A DNA stretch of 64,000 bases from NCBI GenBank assembly GCA_963665155.2, contig CAXXFI010000002.1, positions 682,001 through 746,000 of the forward strand. Direction: 5' to 3'. Shown piece by piece: positions 35,879 through 43,030 of the stretch. Under the pieces are notes generated by a model. The model was not told where the DNA came from and searched no databases. It worked only from the letters and a program-made list of their open reading frames with translations. A program made the position numbers and the translations under genes. This stretch comes from UBA1141 sp963665155. GTDB taxonomy: Bacteria > Chloroflexota > Dehalococcoidia > Lucifugimonadales > UBA3495. The stretch's first letter is position 1. Every line of letters starts with the position of its first letter.

Positions 35879-36062
35879 GGCCTATCCAGTCTTCCGGTGG
35901 TATCAGTGCCGCTTTTGCCCTTGGTTCACGACGGGGCCCCAACTGTTAGCCAATCACGTGAGGGATGAACATGGACGTGGACTTGCTAGAGAAACCAGTA
36001 ATTCTAAGGACACCCGAAGAAAAAAGGCAAATTTCGGAATATTATCACCGCCTCTTCGATAA
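35856..36062 (+). CDS. Small protein with a classical C2H2 zinc finger
   Basis: A 68-aa protein whose ATG (35856) lies inside the end of the HTH gene. Residues 17-40 contain Cys18-x2-Cys21-x12-His34-x4-His39 (QCRFCPWFTTGPQLLANHVR then DEHG), the exact spacing of eukaryote-type C2H2 fingers. A hydrophobic Phe (F24) and Leu (L31) sit at the expected core positions. The C-terminus is basic (KDTRRKKANFG) and overlaps the next gene. No other domain. A DNA- or protein-binding role in the module is inferred. Confidence 0.6.
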   Translation: MLKRYTNKAYPVFRWYQCRFCPWFTTGPQLLANHVRDEHGRGLARETSNSKDTRRKKANFGILSPPLR

Positions 36063-36186
36063 GTTGACGGCTAATTGCCCTGCGATCACCAGAGAATCGG
36101 CCGTTTTGGGCGATAACACCGTGGGCACAGTAATAGCGCTGGCTGTCCGTGCGGCCGTTTCCGCAAAAGGCCGAAACCTGCTCTGA
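35965..36186 (+). CDS. Small protein of unknown function in the mobile module
   Basis: A 73-aa frame from ATG 35965, overlapping the zinc-finger gene in another phase by about 100 bp. Product MNMDVDLLEKPVILRTPEEK with a helical body (QISEYYHRLFDKLTANCPAI) and a hydrophobic end (VGTVIALAVRAAV). Composition is protein-like. One of the two overlapping frames may be an artefact; the start here has AGGGATG upstream. Confidence 0.5.
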   Translation: MNMDVDLLEKPVILRTPEEKRQISEYYHRLFDKLTANCPAITRESAVLGDNTVGTVIALAVRAAVSAKGRNLL

Positions 36187-36301
36187 CGGAAGTTCCCGAA
36201 GACCGCTTCGCATAAGCCTGCGGGGATTTCTGATGCCTACAGGTCCTGAAGAGCAATAGGAAATAGGTAGGGCTGATAGAACGAAGAAGGGAGGAAGTGA
36301 A

Positions 36302-36604
36302 GTGGACCTGACTACCCACAATGCTACAAACCTGGAAGGAGACGTAACTGGCGGCTGGGTACATGGGATCGGCCTCGATATCCAGTGGCAAGACCGCCCA
36401 GTTTCCGCCGAAGGACCCAACGGAGCATTCGTTGATGATGAGTTATATGCCTGCCTGCAGCGGCTCAATGCTTACCAAGAAAGCCGTCTCAGTTGCTGGG
36501 AGAATGAGATGGCAATCATCAAAATACGAGAAGCGCTACATTGGCTGGACGCCCGGAGAAAGGACCTGCAACTGCGGGGAGTCCAGAGCACCTACGAGGC
36601 TTAA
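36302..36604 (+). CDS. Protein resembling the Acb2/Tad1 hook domain (anti-CBASS/anti-Thoeris sponge family)
   Basis: A 100-aa protein from GTG 36302 with GGGAGGAAGTGAA upstream. Residues about 42-100 read as the small phage domain with FVDDELYACLQRLNAYQESR, then WENEMAIIKIREALHWLDAR and RKDLQLRGVQSTYEA. From memory this pattern (Cys/Trp-x-ENxxAIxKxxEALxWL...RGVxxT) belongs to the family now called Acb2/Tad1 hook domain. Its characterised members bind cyclic nucleotides or gcADPR and blunt CBASS or Thoeris. The assignment is by recollection. The recombinase starts immediately after its stop codon, so they share a transcript. Confidence 0.5.
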   Translation: MDLTTHNATNLEGDVTGGWVHGIGLDIQWQDRPVSAEGPNGAFVDDELYACLQRLNAYQESRLSCWENEMAIIKIREALHWLDARRKDLQLRGVQSTYEA

Positions 36605-37141
36605 TTGAGGAACGGTGTCACGAAGGAACGCATAGCAATCTATGCACGGGTTTCGACCAAGGACAAGGACCAGACACCCGAAACCCAGCTGCAAGCTCTA
36701 CGAGAGTACGTCCGGGGACGGTGTTGGCAGATCGTATCCGAATACGTGGATGAAGCTTCGGCCACTATGCGGGACCGGGCGGCCTGGAGGAGCATGATCG
36801 CCCACGTCCGGAAAGGCAGCATCGATTTGGGATTGTGGACAAAGCTCGAACGGGCCTTCCGGAGTGCCAAAGACACCTACGACAACCAAGCGTACCCGGA
36901 TCAACACCAAGTCGGGTTTATCGCCACCACCCAGCCGATTGATACCAGCACCACCATCGGGAGGCTGCTTCTCGGGGTGCTGGCTGCGGTGGCGGAGTTC
37001 GAGAGAGAGCTGATCCGGAAAAGGACCATCGAGGGGTTGAACCGGGCCCGAGCCGAAGGAAAAGACATTGGTCGGCCGGCGGGATCCAAAGATAAAAAGA
37101 AGCGAAAGACCCGAGGTGATTTGATCAGGTATGCGGGATGA
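36605..37141 (+). CDS. Serine recombinase (resolvase/invertase type)
   Basis: A 178-aa small serine recombinase. Catalytic Ser lies in IAIYARVSTKDKDQTPETQL near residue 17. The domain core DLGLWTKLERAFRSAKDTYD and TQPIDTSTTIGRLLLGVLAA follow. The E-helix start AEFERELIRKRTIEGLNRAR is present. The C-terminus ends shortly after (GRPAGSKDKKKRKT), so the HTH domain is very short or missing. TTG start at 36605 directly follows the preceding stop. A nearly identical but broken copy is at 38653-39180. Acts on a res or inversion site that is not identified. Confidence 0.85.
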   Translation: MRNGVTKERIAIYARVSTKDKDQTPETQLQALREYVRGRCWQIVSEYVDEASATMRDRAAWRSMIAHVRKGSIDLGLWTKLERAFRSAKDTYDNQAYPDQHQVGFIATTQPIDTSTTIGRLLLGVLAAVAEFERELIRKRTIEGLNRARAEGKDIGRPAGSKDKKKRKTRGDLIRYAG

Positions 37142-37205
37142 CAGATGGGAGTCTATGAACCATCGGCGTCATACCGATAGGACCCACCGGAAGGAGGATC
37201 CCAGC

Positions 37206-37454
37206 ATGTATTACAAAGTAAGCGGGAAAGTAGTCTTGGATGGTTGGTGGACTGTCGACTTCGAGTCGTTAGGTTCACATCAAAGAGGCTGCGAACGCAG
37301 AAATTTAAAGTACTCATCTCTGTATTTTGAAGGGGGGAGGAACAACAACCAATGTCTAGGCAGACCGTTTCGAAACTGGGTAACTCCAAAGAATATGGCT
37401 GCAACTACACCGATCGCAGGGATGACTATTTCTAAAACTTCCATCTTGATTTAG
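37206..37454 (+). CDS. Hypothetical protein, 82 aa
   Basis: ATG at 37206 is preceded by GGAAGGAGGATCCC, a strong ribosome-binding site. The N-terminus MYYKVSGKVVLDGWWTVDFE looks like a beta-rich domain start. The second half is less convincing, so the gene may be frameshifted after about 40 residues. No family recognised. Located just after the recombinase in the same direction. Confidence 0.4.
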   Translation: MYYKVSGKVVLDGWWTVDFESLGSHQRGCERRNLKYSSLYFEGGRNNNQCLGRPFRNWVTPKNMAATTPIAGMTISKTSILI

Positions 37455-37626
37455 TTACCCCCCAAGTCAGAATGGATAAATCGATGAGTGAATCATAACT
37501 TTCTGTGGGACAGTTGTATATGAGTGGAGATCTATCGGCTTAGAGCCGTAGGGACATTGGAGAGACGTGACGTGGATCCACTTACCGATCTTAGCCTCTC
37601 GAGGAATTTGGGGTGGCCGTCAATGG

Positions 37627-37944
37627 TTAGAAAAAGAGGGCATCCGGGGAACCCCCACTTCGACCTGCCGGTTTCCCCGAGAGAATCCGTTTGCCCTCCC
37701 ACCAGTGCTTCTCGACCCTGGCCATTCGGCTAGCAACCGCTGGGTCCAAAATCGAGTGCCGCAACCGTAATTGCTTGGCTGGCTGGCTGTGGTCCATCCG
37801 GTACGCACCGAATGCCAGACGGATCGCTTTATCCCCCGTCCAGACTTGAGTGTAGGCCCTCTTTGGGTTCTTTGCCCGAAGGCAGTGCCGTACCCAAAGT
37901 CGCCCCCTCAGCGTCCGGCTGGGCGGAAGGCGTTCTCCCGCCAA
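37627..37944 (-). pseudogene. Unidentified protein fragment
   Basis: Leftward frame with coherent composition from about residue 25 on (LRAKNPKRAYTQVWTGDKAI, LRLRHSILDPAVASRMARVE). It lies between two rightward gene groups and has no good ribosome-binding site. The first 20 residues are Arg/Pro-rich and doubtful. Probably a piece of an older phage-type gene. Function unknown. Confidence 0.3.
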
Positions 37945-38150
37945 TCAGCTTTCAGAAAGAGGGGAGTACCAGGCGCGACCCCGCTACCCTACTCGACAGT
38001 GACCCAGCACGGAGTGACCGCTTGGGCAACAAAGTTGCTCACGCTAATCACCCCCTTGCCCCACACAGATTCCCACGAGGGGGTTAGATGCAGAGCAGGT
38101 AATTATACCATTACGGTGCATCCATAAGGAGAGCGGAGTTACGAATCACC

Positions 38151-38339
38151 ATGCGGATTGCGGAAATTTTCTACACATTGACAGAGGCAGCATCATTATT
38201 AGAAGTCGAACACCACACTGTGTGGAGGTGGGTAAGAGACGATAAATTGTCCGTCCAACGAGTAGTCGGGGTTGTATTCATTGAGAAAAAGGCGGTAGAA
38301 AACTTGAAGCAGCAACGAACGACTTTTGGTTCAAAATGA
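38151..38339 (+). CDS. Excisionase-like helix-turn-helix protein
   Basis: A 62-aa protein with a MerR/excisionase-type winged HTH: YTLTEAASLLEVEHHTVWRW then VRDDKLSVQRVVGVVFIEKK. This is the standard HTH_17 layout (tEAAxlLgVs..TVxRWvrdGkL). It would act as a directionality factor or small regulator of an integrative element. ATG at 38151 with AAGGAGAG about 20 bp upstream. Confidence 0.75.
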   Translation: MRIAEIFYTLTEAASLLEVEHHTVWRWVRDDKLSVQRVVGVVFIEKKAVENLKQQRTTFGSK

Positions 38340-38439
38340 GGACTTTTGATTCAAGATGCCGTTTAGGTGCAAAGCCCCTGCATTATTTGGATGATCTAGC
38401 GGCTAGCAGCCGATAGGACGGGGAATCCACTACTCCTGA

Positions 38440-38613
38440 TTAATGCGAGAGAACGGCCAATTTGGATTTGTAAATCCTGAGGCGAAGCGTGAGCATTTCT
38501 AATCCTCGGGCAAGGGGCCGGACGCCGAAGTAAAAAACTGATCCAACAACAGTGAATGAGATCACGAAGCCAAACGCCAAGAGCATGAGCAAGGTATCAA
38601 GTACTTTCGTCAT
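38440..38613 (-). CDS. Small single-pass membrane protein, 57 aa
   Basis: Leftward frame from ATG (38613) to TAA (38440) with TGAGGTGATTAA just upstream as ribosome-binding site. Product starts MTKVLDTLLMLLAFGFVISF, continues TVVGSVFYFG, and ends with a basic amphipathic helix (LTLRLRIYKSKLAVL). One strong transmembrane helix with a basic cytoplasmic tail. It lies between the excisionase-like gene and the broken recombinase. Function unknown; could be a phage membrane or toxin-type peptide. Confidence 0.5.
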   Translation of the reverse strand: MTKVLDTLLMLLAFGFVISFTVVGSVFYFGVRPLARGLEMLTLRLRIYKSKLAVLSH

Positions 38614-38652
38614 TTAATCACCTCATCAACCTCACCACTTGGATAATATGTC

Positions 38653-39180
38653 ATGATCAAGCGAGAACGCATAGCAATCTACGCGCGGGTTTCGACCAAG
38701 GACAAGGATCAAACGCCCGAAACCCAACTTCACGCTTTACGAAAGTACGTTCAGGGGCGGGCTTGGCAGATCGTAGCCGAGTACGTGGATGAAGCTTCGG
38801 CCACCAATATGCGGGACCGGACCGCCTGGAGGCACATGATGGCCCATGTCCGCTAAGGAGGCATCGACTTGGTGTTGGTGACAAAGCTCGACCGGGCCTT
38901 CCGCAACGCCAAAGACACCTACGACAACCTAGCTTACCTGGACCAGCACCAAGTCGGCTTCATCGCCACCACTCAGCCGATTGATACCAGCACCAGCACC
39001 GGGAAGCTACTTCTCGGGGTGTTAGCTGCCGTAGCGGAGTTCGAGCGAGAGCTGATCCGGGAAAGGACCATCGAGGGGTTGAACCGGGCCCGAGCCGAAG
39101 GAAACACATTGGTCGGCCTAATGGCTCGAAGGACAAACGGCGCCGTAAAAAAGGGGGGTACATTTTGCGGTGGTCGGACA
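38653..39180 (+). pseudogene. Serine recombinase, decayed paralogue
   Basis: Nearly the same protein as 36605-37141 (RERIAIYARVSTKDKDQTPE, TAWRHMMAHVR). It has a TAA at 38854-38856 where the intact copy has a Lys codon (AAA), and then the same frame continues (LVTKLDRAFRNAKDTYDN, AEFERELIRERTIEGLNRAR). A one-base deletion near 39101 shifts the tail out of frame before the basic end. The catalytic domain residues are otherwise kept, including a better-conserved LDRAFRN motif. Inactive as it stands. Confidence 0.85.
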
Positions 39181-39388
39181 GGCGTAATGGCGCCACCGAA
39201 TCAGCCTAGTAAATTAGGGAACCCTTTTTCGGGATGGTTAACTGGTTGATTGGAATCCTGGGACTGTCAATTTAGGACCTACAGACAATCCGGAGGCGTC
39301 TAACCAAAACGACAATCCGCACTATCGATCCAGAGCGATGTGAATTTGAGACTGGGTTGACCGCCGGATAGGCTGCTTGGCCCCACGG

Positions 39389-39874
39389 CTATTCCCGCAT
39401 ATTTACATACTGCAATGGCTGCTCGATATCCATCTCTTTGATGAATTCGATGGTCAATTGCAGGTCGTCACGTTTCTTGGCCGAAACCCGGAGCTCGGTC
39501 CCTTGGATGCTAACCTGGACCTTAAGTTTGGCGCCGCGTACGGCTTTGTTTATTTTGCGGCCCAGGTCGCCGTCGATCCCTTGCTTAATATCGATGGATT
39601 GCCGGAGGCTCCCTCCGGCGGCGTTTTGTGGTGGTTTGAACTCCAACGCCCTCTGGTCGACTTTCCGGGTGGCCAGGTACTTGCGAAGTAATTCTTCCAA
39701 CTGCTGCATCTTCATGCTATCGTCGGCAACCATCGTAAGTGAATCATCGGTGCGGTCGATGTCACACTTGGAACCGGCCAAGTCAAAACGTTGCTTGATC
39801 TCTCGCCGCACACCGTTAATGGCGTTATCCACCTCCATAAGGTCTGTTCGGGAGACCACGTCAAAGGAAGGCAT
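39389..39874 (-). CDS. yajQ: YajQ family nucleotide-binding protein
   Basis: A 161-aa YajQ/DUF520 protein, conserved in many bacteria. Members bind nucleotides, and some bind cyclic di-GMP. Family sequence from the first residue: MPSFDVVSRTDLMEVDNAIN, RRGIKQRFD-type REIKQRFDLAGSKCDID, KQGIDGDLGRKINKAVRGAK, and the ending VQVSIQGTELRVSAKKRDDL with LTIEFIKEMDIEQPLQYVN. ATG at 39874 has CTAGGAGGTGG upstream; the long in-frame extension is not family sequence. It is a chromosomal gene standing between two phage-derived clusters. Confidence 0.93.
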   Translation of the reverse strand: MPSFDVVSRTDLMEVDNAINGVRREIKQRFDLAGSKCDIDRTDDSLTMVADDSMKMQQLEELLRKYLATRKVDQRALEFKPPQNAAGGSLRQSIDIKQGIDGDLGRKINKAVRGAKLKVQVSIQGTELRVSAKKRDDLQLTIEFIKEMDIEQPLQYVNMRE

Positions 39875-40187
39875 TGGGAACCACCTCCTAGGTATAGCAA
39901 AGCAAAATCTGAGAAACTGCCATACTGATGATACATGATGGCCAGAGCTGTGGGAAATGGTTAAGCCGGGAATAACGTCTTTTCTGCGTAGCGTCACTAA
40001 CGAATGTTGGGCACACTAAAGGATTCGAAGAGTGAGGTAAAAGTTTGGATGCGGAAAGCCAAAAACCGGAGCCTTTAACTCTCATAGCTGAATAATATGG
40101 GATTAGATTTCTTATAAGATCCTGCCGAAGTAGTGTTTATCTCCAGGCCCGGGCCCCGAGAGAAATTAAAGTAGAAGTGGTGAGGAC

Positions 40188-40508
40188 GTGGCGAAAAGGA
40201 ACCTGGTATTGCCTAAGGAGTTGAAAGTTGGGGCGATGGTCTACAGCGTGGAAATCAATAACGAATATTTAGAAGGCGTAGAGGCCCACGGGGCGACTAA
40301 CAACAACACCCTGGAAATTAGGCTGAACGATGAAATGCCCCTATTGAAGCGGCAGGAAACGGCTCTACATGAGGCCATCCATGCTTTGAATAAGGTATAT
40401 TGCCAGGGCGCTGAACTCCAAGAGGAACAAGTCGCAGGGTTGGCCGGTGGGTTGCTCCAGGTAATGCACGACAACCCGGACTATATTCGGTTCATCTTGG
40501 CCCGGTAA
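40188..40508 (+). CDS. Phage-type small zinc metallopeptidase-like protein
   Basis: A 106-aa protein from GTG 40188. The motif ETALHEAIHALNKVY at residues 57-71 is HExxH (His61, Glu62, His65), as in small phage-encoded metallopeptidases. The preceding strand segment LPKELKVGAMVYSVEINNEY and LEIRLNDEMPLLKRQ matches the layout of those proteins (strand, turn, helix with HExxH). A downstream acidic helix (LQEEQVAGLAGGLL) could supply the third ligand. Peptidase activity is not proven for such proteins. Confidence 0.65.
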   Translation: MAKRNLVLPKELKVGAMVYSVEINNEYLEGVEAHGATNNNTLEIRLNDEMPLLKRQETALHEAIHALNKVYCQGAELQEEQVAGLAGGLLQVMHDNPDYIRFILAR

Positions 40509-40514
40509 TTTAAA

Positions 40515-40754
40515 CTACGCCACTCCGAAGACCTTAAATAACGCAAGCACCGATCCGCCTATCACGCTCACGACGCCACCAACGGGAATGGCCGCCTCTG
40601 CTGCCCTGGCTCGTTTGGACTTAGGATTTTCGCTGGCCCACTTGGCGGCGAACACTACTATGATCTTGTCGTGAGACTCAGCCTTCCTACCGTCCACACC
40701 GGCGACGTTCTTCATGGATTCGTCGATCAGTTGTTGGACAATGTCTACATCCAT
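40515..40754 (-). CDS. Small phage-type membrane protein
   Basis: A 79-aa protein: soluble N-terminal part (DVDIVQQLIDESMKNVAGVD, KIIVVFAAKWASENP) and one C-terminal transmembrane helix (AIPVGGVVSVIGGSVLALFK). It is convergent with the metallopeptidase gene. Before the IS701-type insertion its ATG directly followed the stop codon of the gene now at 42217-42486, so it was the last gene of that leftward operon. A holin-like role is possible but not shown. Confidence 0.6.
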   Translation of the reverse strand: MDVDIVQQLIDESMKNVAGVDGRKAESHDKIIVVFAAKWASENPKSKRARAAEAAIPVGGVVSVIGGSVLALFKVFGVA

Positions 40755-40758
40755 CTAA

Positions 40759-42216
40759 TATTACAACGTCAGTTAATTTGATAGGATGACTGTGTAGCTG
40801 GAGAGGGAATAGGCAGGTGAGGTGGGGATGTGGATGCGGCAGCTTTCGAGCAGGTGTACGGGTCATTTCGGGATTTTCACGCTTACTTCGCGCCGCTGTT
40901 TGGCCGCCGGGAGACGCGGGAGCACAGCGGTCATTATCTCCAGGCCCTGCTGGTACAGTCTGGGGAGCGGCGCAACGCTGAGAACCTGTCGGAGACGGTT
41001 CCGGGGTCAGCCCGAGGGATGCAGCGGTTTCTCACCGATTCTCCCTGGGACGATGAGGTGATTATAGGACGGCTGCAGGAGTACCTGGGAACCCGGCTGG
41101 AGCATCCGGAAGGGGTGTGGGTGCTGGACGGCAGCGACTTTCCCAAGCAGGGGAGGAAGTCGGTGGGAGTGGCCCGGCAGTACTGCGGGAGGCTGGGGAA
41201 GGTGGCCAACTGCCAGGCGGGGATGTTCCTGGCCTATGTCAGCCCGTTGGGACGGGCATTGGTGGACAAGGGGCTGTATCTGCCCGAGAGTTGGACCTCG
41301 GACAAAGACCGGTGTGAGGCGGCGGGTGTGCCGGAGGATAGGCAGGGCTACCGGTCCAAGACGGAGTTGGCCTTGGAGATGGTGGGGCGGGCACAGGAGC
41401 GGGGCCACCTGAAGGCTGGATGGGTCGCGGCGGACGACGCCTTCGGGATGTCGCCGTCCTTCCGGGAGGGCCTGGCGGCCTTGGGGATGTGGTACGTGCT
41501 GGACGTTCCGTCCGGCTTTACGGTGTGGCCGCCGGAGCCTGCCTGGACCAGTGCGGAGTATCAGGGATTCGGGCGTCCCCGCAAACCCAGGCTGCGAGAC
41601 GGTCAGCGCCGGACCATGGAGCAGCGCAGCGACGAGTTGCCGGAGGAGGCCTGGCGTGAGATTACGGTGGCCGAGGGAAGCCAGGGGCCACGCAGCTACC
41701 TTTTCAGCGCCCAGAGGGTGCGACCGACCAGCAGGCGCAAGCCCGGCGAAATCCACTGGGCCGTCTACCGCCGGAACCGGGACGGCAGCGAACCCCGCTA
41801 CTACCTGTCCAATGCTCCGGAGGATACCCCGTTGGAGACCCTGGCATACGTGGGAGGCTCCCGTTGGCGTATAGAAACGGAGTTTGAGACGGAGAAAAGC
41901 GACGTAGGCCTGGACGAGTACGAGACCCGCACCTGGGCTGGCTGGCATCACCACGTGGCCCTGTGCCTGCTGGGCGGAGCTTTTCTGCTGAGCCTGCAAC
42001 AGGCTTGGGGGGAAAAAGATGCCCCGGATCACGAGGCCGCAGGTCTACCGGGTGGTGCGGGAAATGCTGCCCCGGGAACGGTTCGGGCCAACCGAGTTGC
42101 TGCGGTGGCTTGAGGATACGCAGGACAGTAACGAACGGGCCAAACGCTCCCATGCCAAGCGCCGCGCCGCCATGCGGGCATCACCCTACATCCCTCCCTG
42201 AACTGACGTTGTAATA
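40759..42216 (+). mobile_element. IS701-family insertion sequence
   Basis: A 1458-bp element bounded by perfect 16-bp inverted repeats (tattacaacgtcagtt at 40759-40774, complement at 42201-42216). The direct repeat CTAA flanks it on both sides (40755-40758 and 42217-42220), fitting the YTAR-type 4-bp target of IS701. It contains one DDE transposase gene with a late frameshift. It sits exactly between two adjacent leftward phage-type genes. Confidence 0.93.
40830..42113 (+). CDS. IS701-family transposase, C-terminus frameshifted
   Basis: A 427-residue DDE transposase. Typical sequences: LDGSDFPKQGRKSVGVARQY with the first Asp, GKVANCQAGMFLAYV, AGWVAADDAFGMSPSFREGL (second Asp), and RWRIETEFETEKSDVGLDEY (Glu), then WHHHVALCLLGGAFL. 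After codon 396 the frame changes sense at a ggggggaaaaag run (42006-42017). The true C-terminus (MPRITRPQVYRVVREMLPRE and so on to 42201) is in the +1 frame. A one-base insertion or a frameshift signal at the homopolymer explains this. The catalytic core is complete. Confidence 0.9.
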   Translation: MDAAAFEQVYGSFRDFHAYFAPLFGRRETREHSGHYLQALLVQSGERRNAENLSETVPGSARGMQRFLTDSPWDDEVIIGRLQEYLGTRLEHPEGVWVLDGSDFPKQGRKSVGVARQYCGRLGKVANCQAGMFLAYVSPLGRALVDKGLYLPESWTSDKDRCEAAGVPEDRQGYRSKTELALEMVGRAQERGHLKAGWVAADDAFGMSPSFREGLAALGMWYVLDVPSGFTVWPPEPAWTSAEYQGFGRPRKPRLRDGQRRTMEQRSDELPEEAWREITVAEGSQGPRSYLFSAQRVRPTSRRKPGEIHWAVYRRNRDGSEPRYYLSNAPEDTPLETLAYVGGSRWRIETEFETEKSDVGLDEYETRTWAGWHHHVALCLLGGAFLLSLQQAWGEKDAPDHEAAGLPGGAGNAAPGTVRANRVAAVA

Positions 42217-42486
42217 CTAACTCACGTCCATGTAGTCAGCCGCCGACTCCGGCGGCGGTGGTGTGTCCCTCGAAACCATTGGCGGCATCACCCGGGACGT
42301 CAGCGCTATATCCTTCCAGTTGGTCCGATCTCGTGACCGGCGGTTGAACATGACTCGCTTACGCCGCGCGGCCGGCGTCAGATTGAGCCAACACCATGCG
42401 ACTAGGCCTACGAACACCATGACCGCCATTATCCACCACTTCAAATCTATCTCCCTGGCCAGACCAGTTACGGGAATGCGGCGCAA
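42217..42486 (-). CDS. Small membrane protein of the leftward phage-type operon
   Basis: An 89-aa protein with a single transmembrane helix near residues 17-36 (KWWIMAVMVFVGLVAWCWLN), then a basic and Pro-rich tail ending ESAADYMDVS. It overlaps the upstream gene by 19 bp. Its stop codon TAG is formed by the CTAA target copy at the IS701 boundary, the same stop as before insertion. Unknown function. Confidence 0.6.
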   Translation of the reverse strand: MRRIPVTGLAREIDLKWWIMAVMVFVGLVAWCWLNLTPAARRKRVMFNRRSRDRTNWKDIALTSRVMPPMVSRDTPPPPESAADYMDVS

Positions 42487-42761
42487 GCAATCAAGTGCGT
42501 TTCATTGGTCCACCAAGTCAGCCGAAGTTCACCGGGCGGCGGCAATTCAAAGGCCTGGTCGACGGCGGTTACTTCGTAATGCCATCCGCCCTGTTCCATG
42601 AACTTCCGCTCCAGGACCGTCAACACCTTGCCCGCGGCATCCACATTCATCCGGACGCAATCCCCCACGGAGAACCGTGCGCTCTTCCGGCCTTTGTTCT
42701 TCGGGCTGAATACAGTCAATAACGCCAACAGGGTCGCTCCCGCCCATGCCAATGCCACCAT
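42468..42761 (-). CDS. Small membrane-anchored protein of the leftward phage-type operon
   Basis: A 97-aa protein: N-terminal hydrophobic helix (VALAWAGATLLALLTVF), then a soluble beta-rich part with FSVGDCVRMNVDAAGKVLTV and WHYEVTAVDQAFELPPPGEL. The Trp-x-Tyr-x-Val and Gly-Asp-x-Val segments are SH3-like, seen in small phage-associated proteins. It is 12 bp after the zinc-ribbon gene and overlaps the next gene. Unknown function. Confidence 0.6.
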   Translation of the reverse strand: MVALAWAGATLLALLTVFSPKNKGRKSARFSVGDCVRMNVDAAGKVLTVLERKFMEQGGWHYEVTAVDQAFELPPPGELRLTWWTNETHLIACAAFP

Positions 42762-42773
42762 CAGGCTACCCTC

Positions 42774-43019
42774 CTATACGACCAACCGAGATTTTGACGC
42801 CGGGGCCGTCAAGATCGGGAAGCTGAAAGCCTTAAATGGCCCCTTGCTTAATTGCTCCATCATTGCTTCGTAGGCGACCCAAGCATCCGCCGCCGGTTGA
42901 GTACGGCGACATTTGGGACAGGTGATCTCGGCGCTGGGCAGCCGGAGCTGGGCCACGTCTTTTCCCGGTACCTCCGTCGAGAAGCCACATTTTGAGGTGG
43001 TGCATTTCAATCCAGCCAT
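42774..43019 (-). CDS. Small zinc-ribbon protein
   Basis: An 81-aa protein with two cysteine pairs, Cys6-x4-Cys11 (LKCTTSKCGF) and Cys34-x2-Cys37 (ITCPKCRRTQ), forming a probable zinc ribbon, and a C-terminal helical and hydrophobic tail. ATG at 43019 has TAGGAGCAAAGG upstream. Second gene of the leftward operon. Could be a Com-like or DNA-binding regulator; no family assigned. Confidence 0.6.
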   Translation of the reverse strand: MAGLKCTTSKCGFSTEVPGKDVAQLRLPSAEITCPKCRRTQPAADAWVAYEAMMEQLSKGPFKAFSFPILTAPASKSRLVV

Positions 43020-43030
43020 ATCCTTTGCTC

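Noticed and set aside
41007..42032. A 341-codon frame antisense to the IS701 transposase
   Set aside because: High G+C codon bias of the transposase leaves the opposite strand open; it has no protein-like motif and the transposase is certain.
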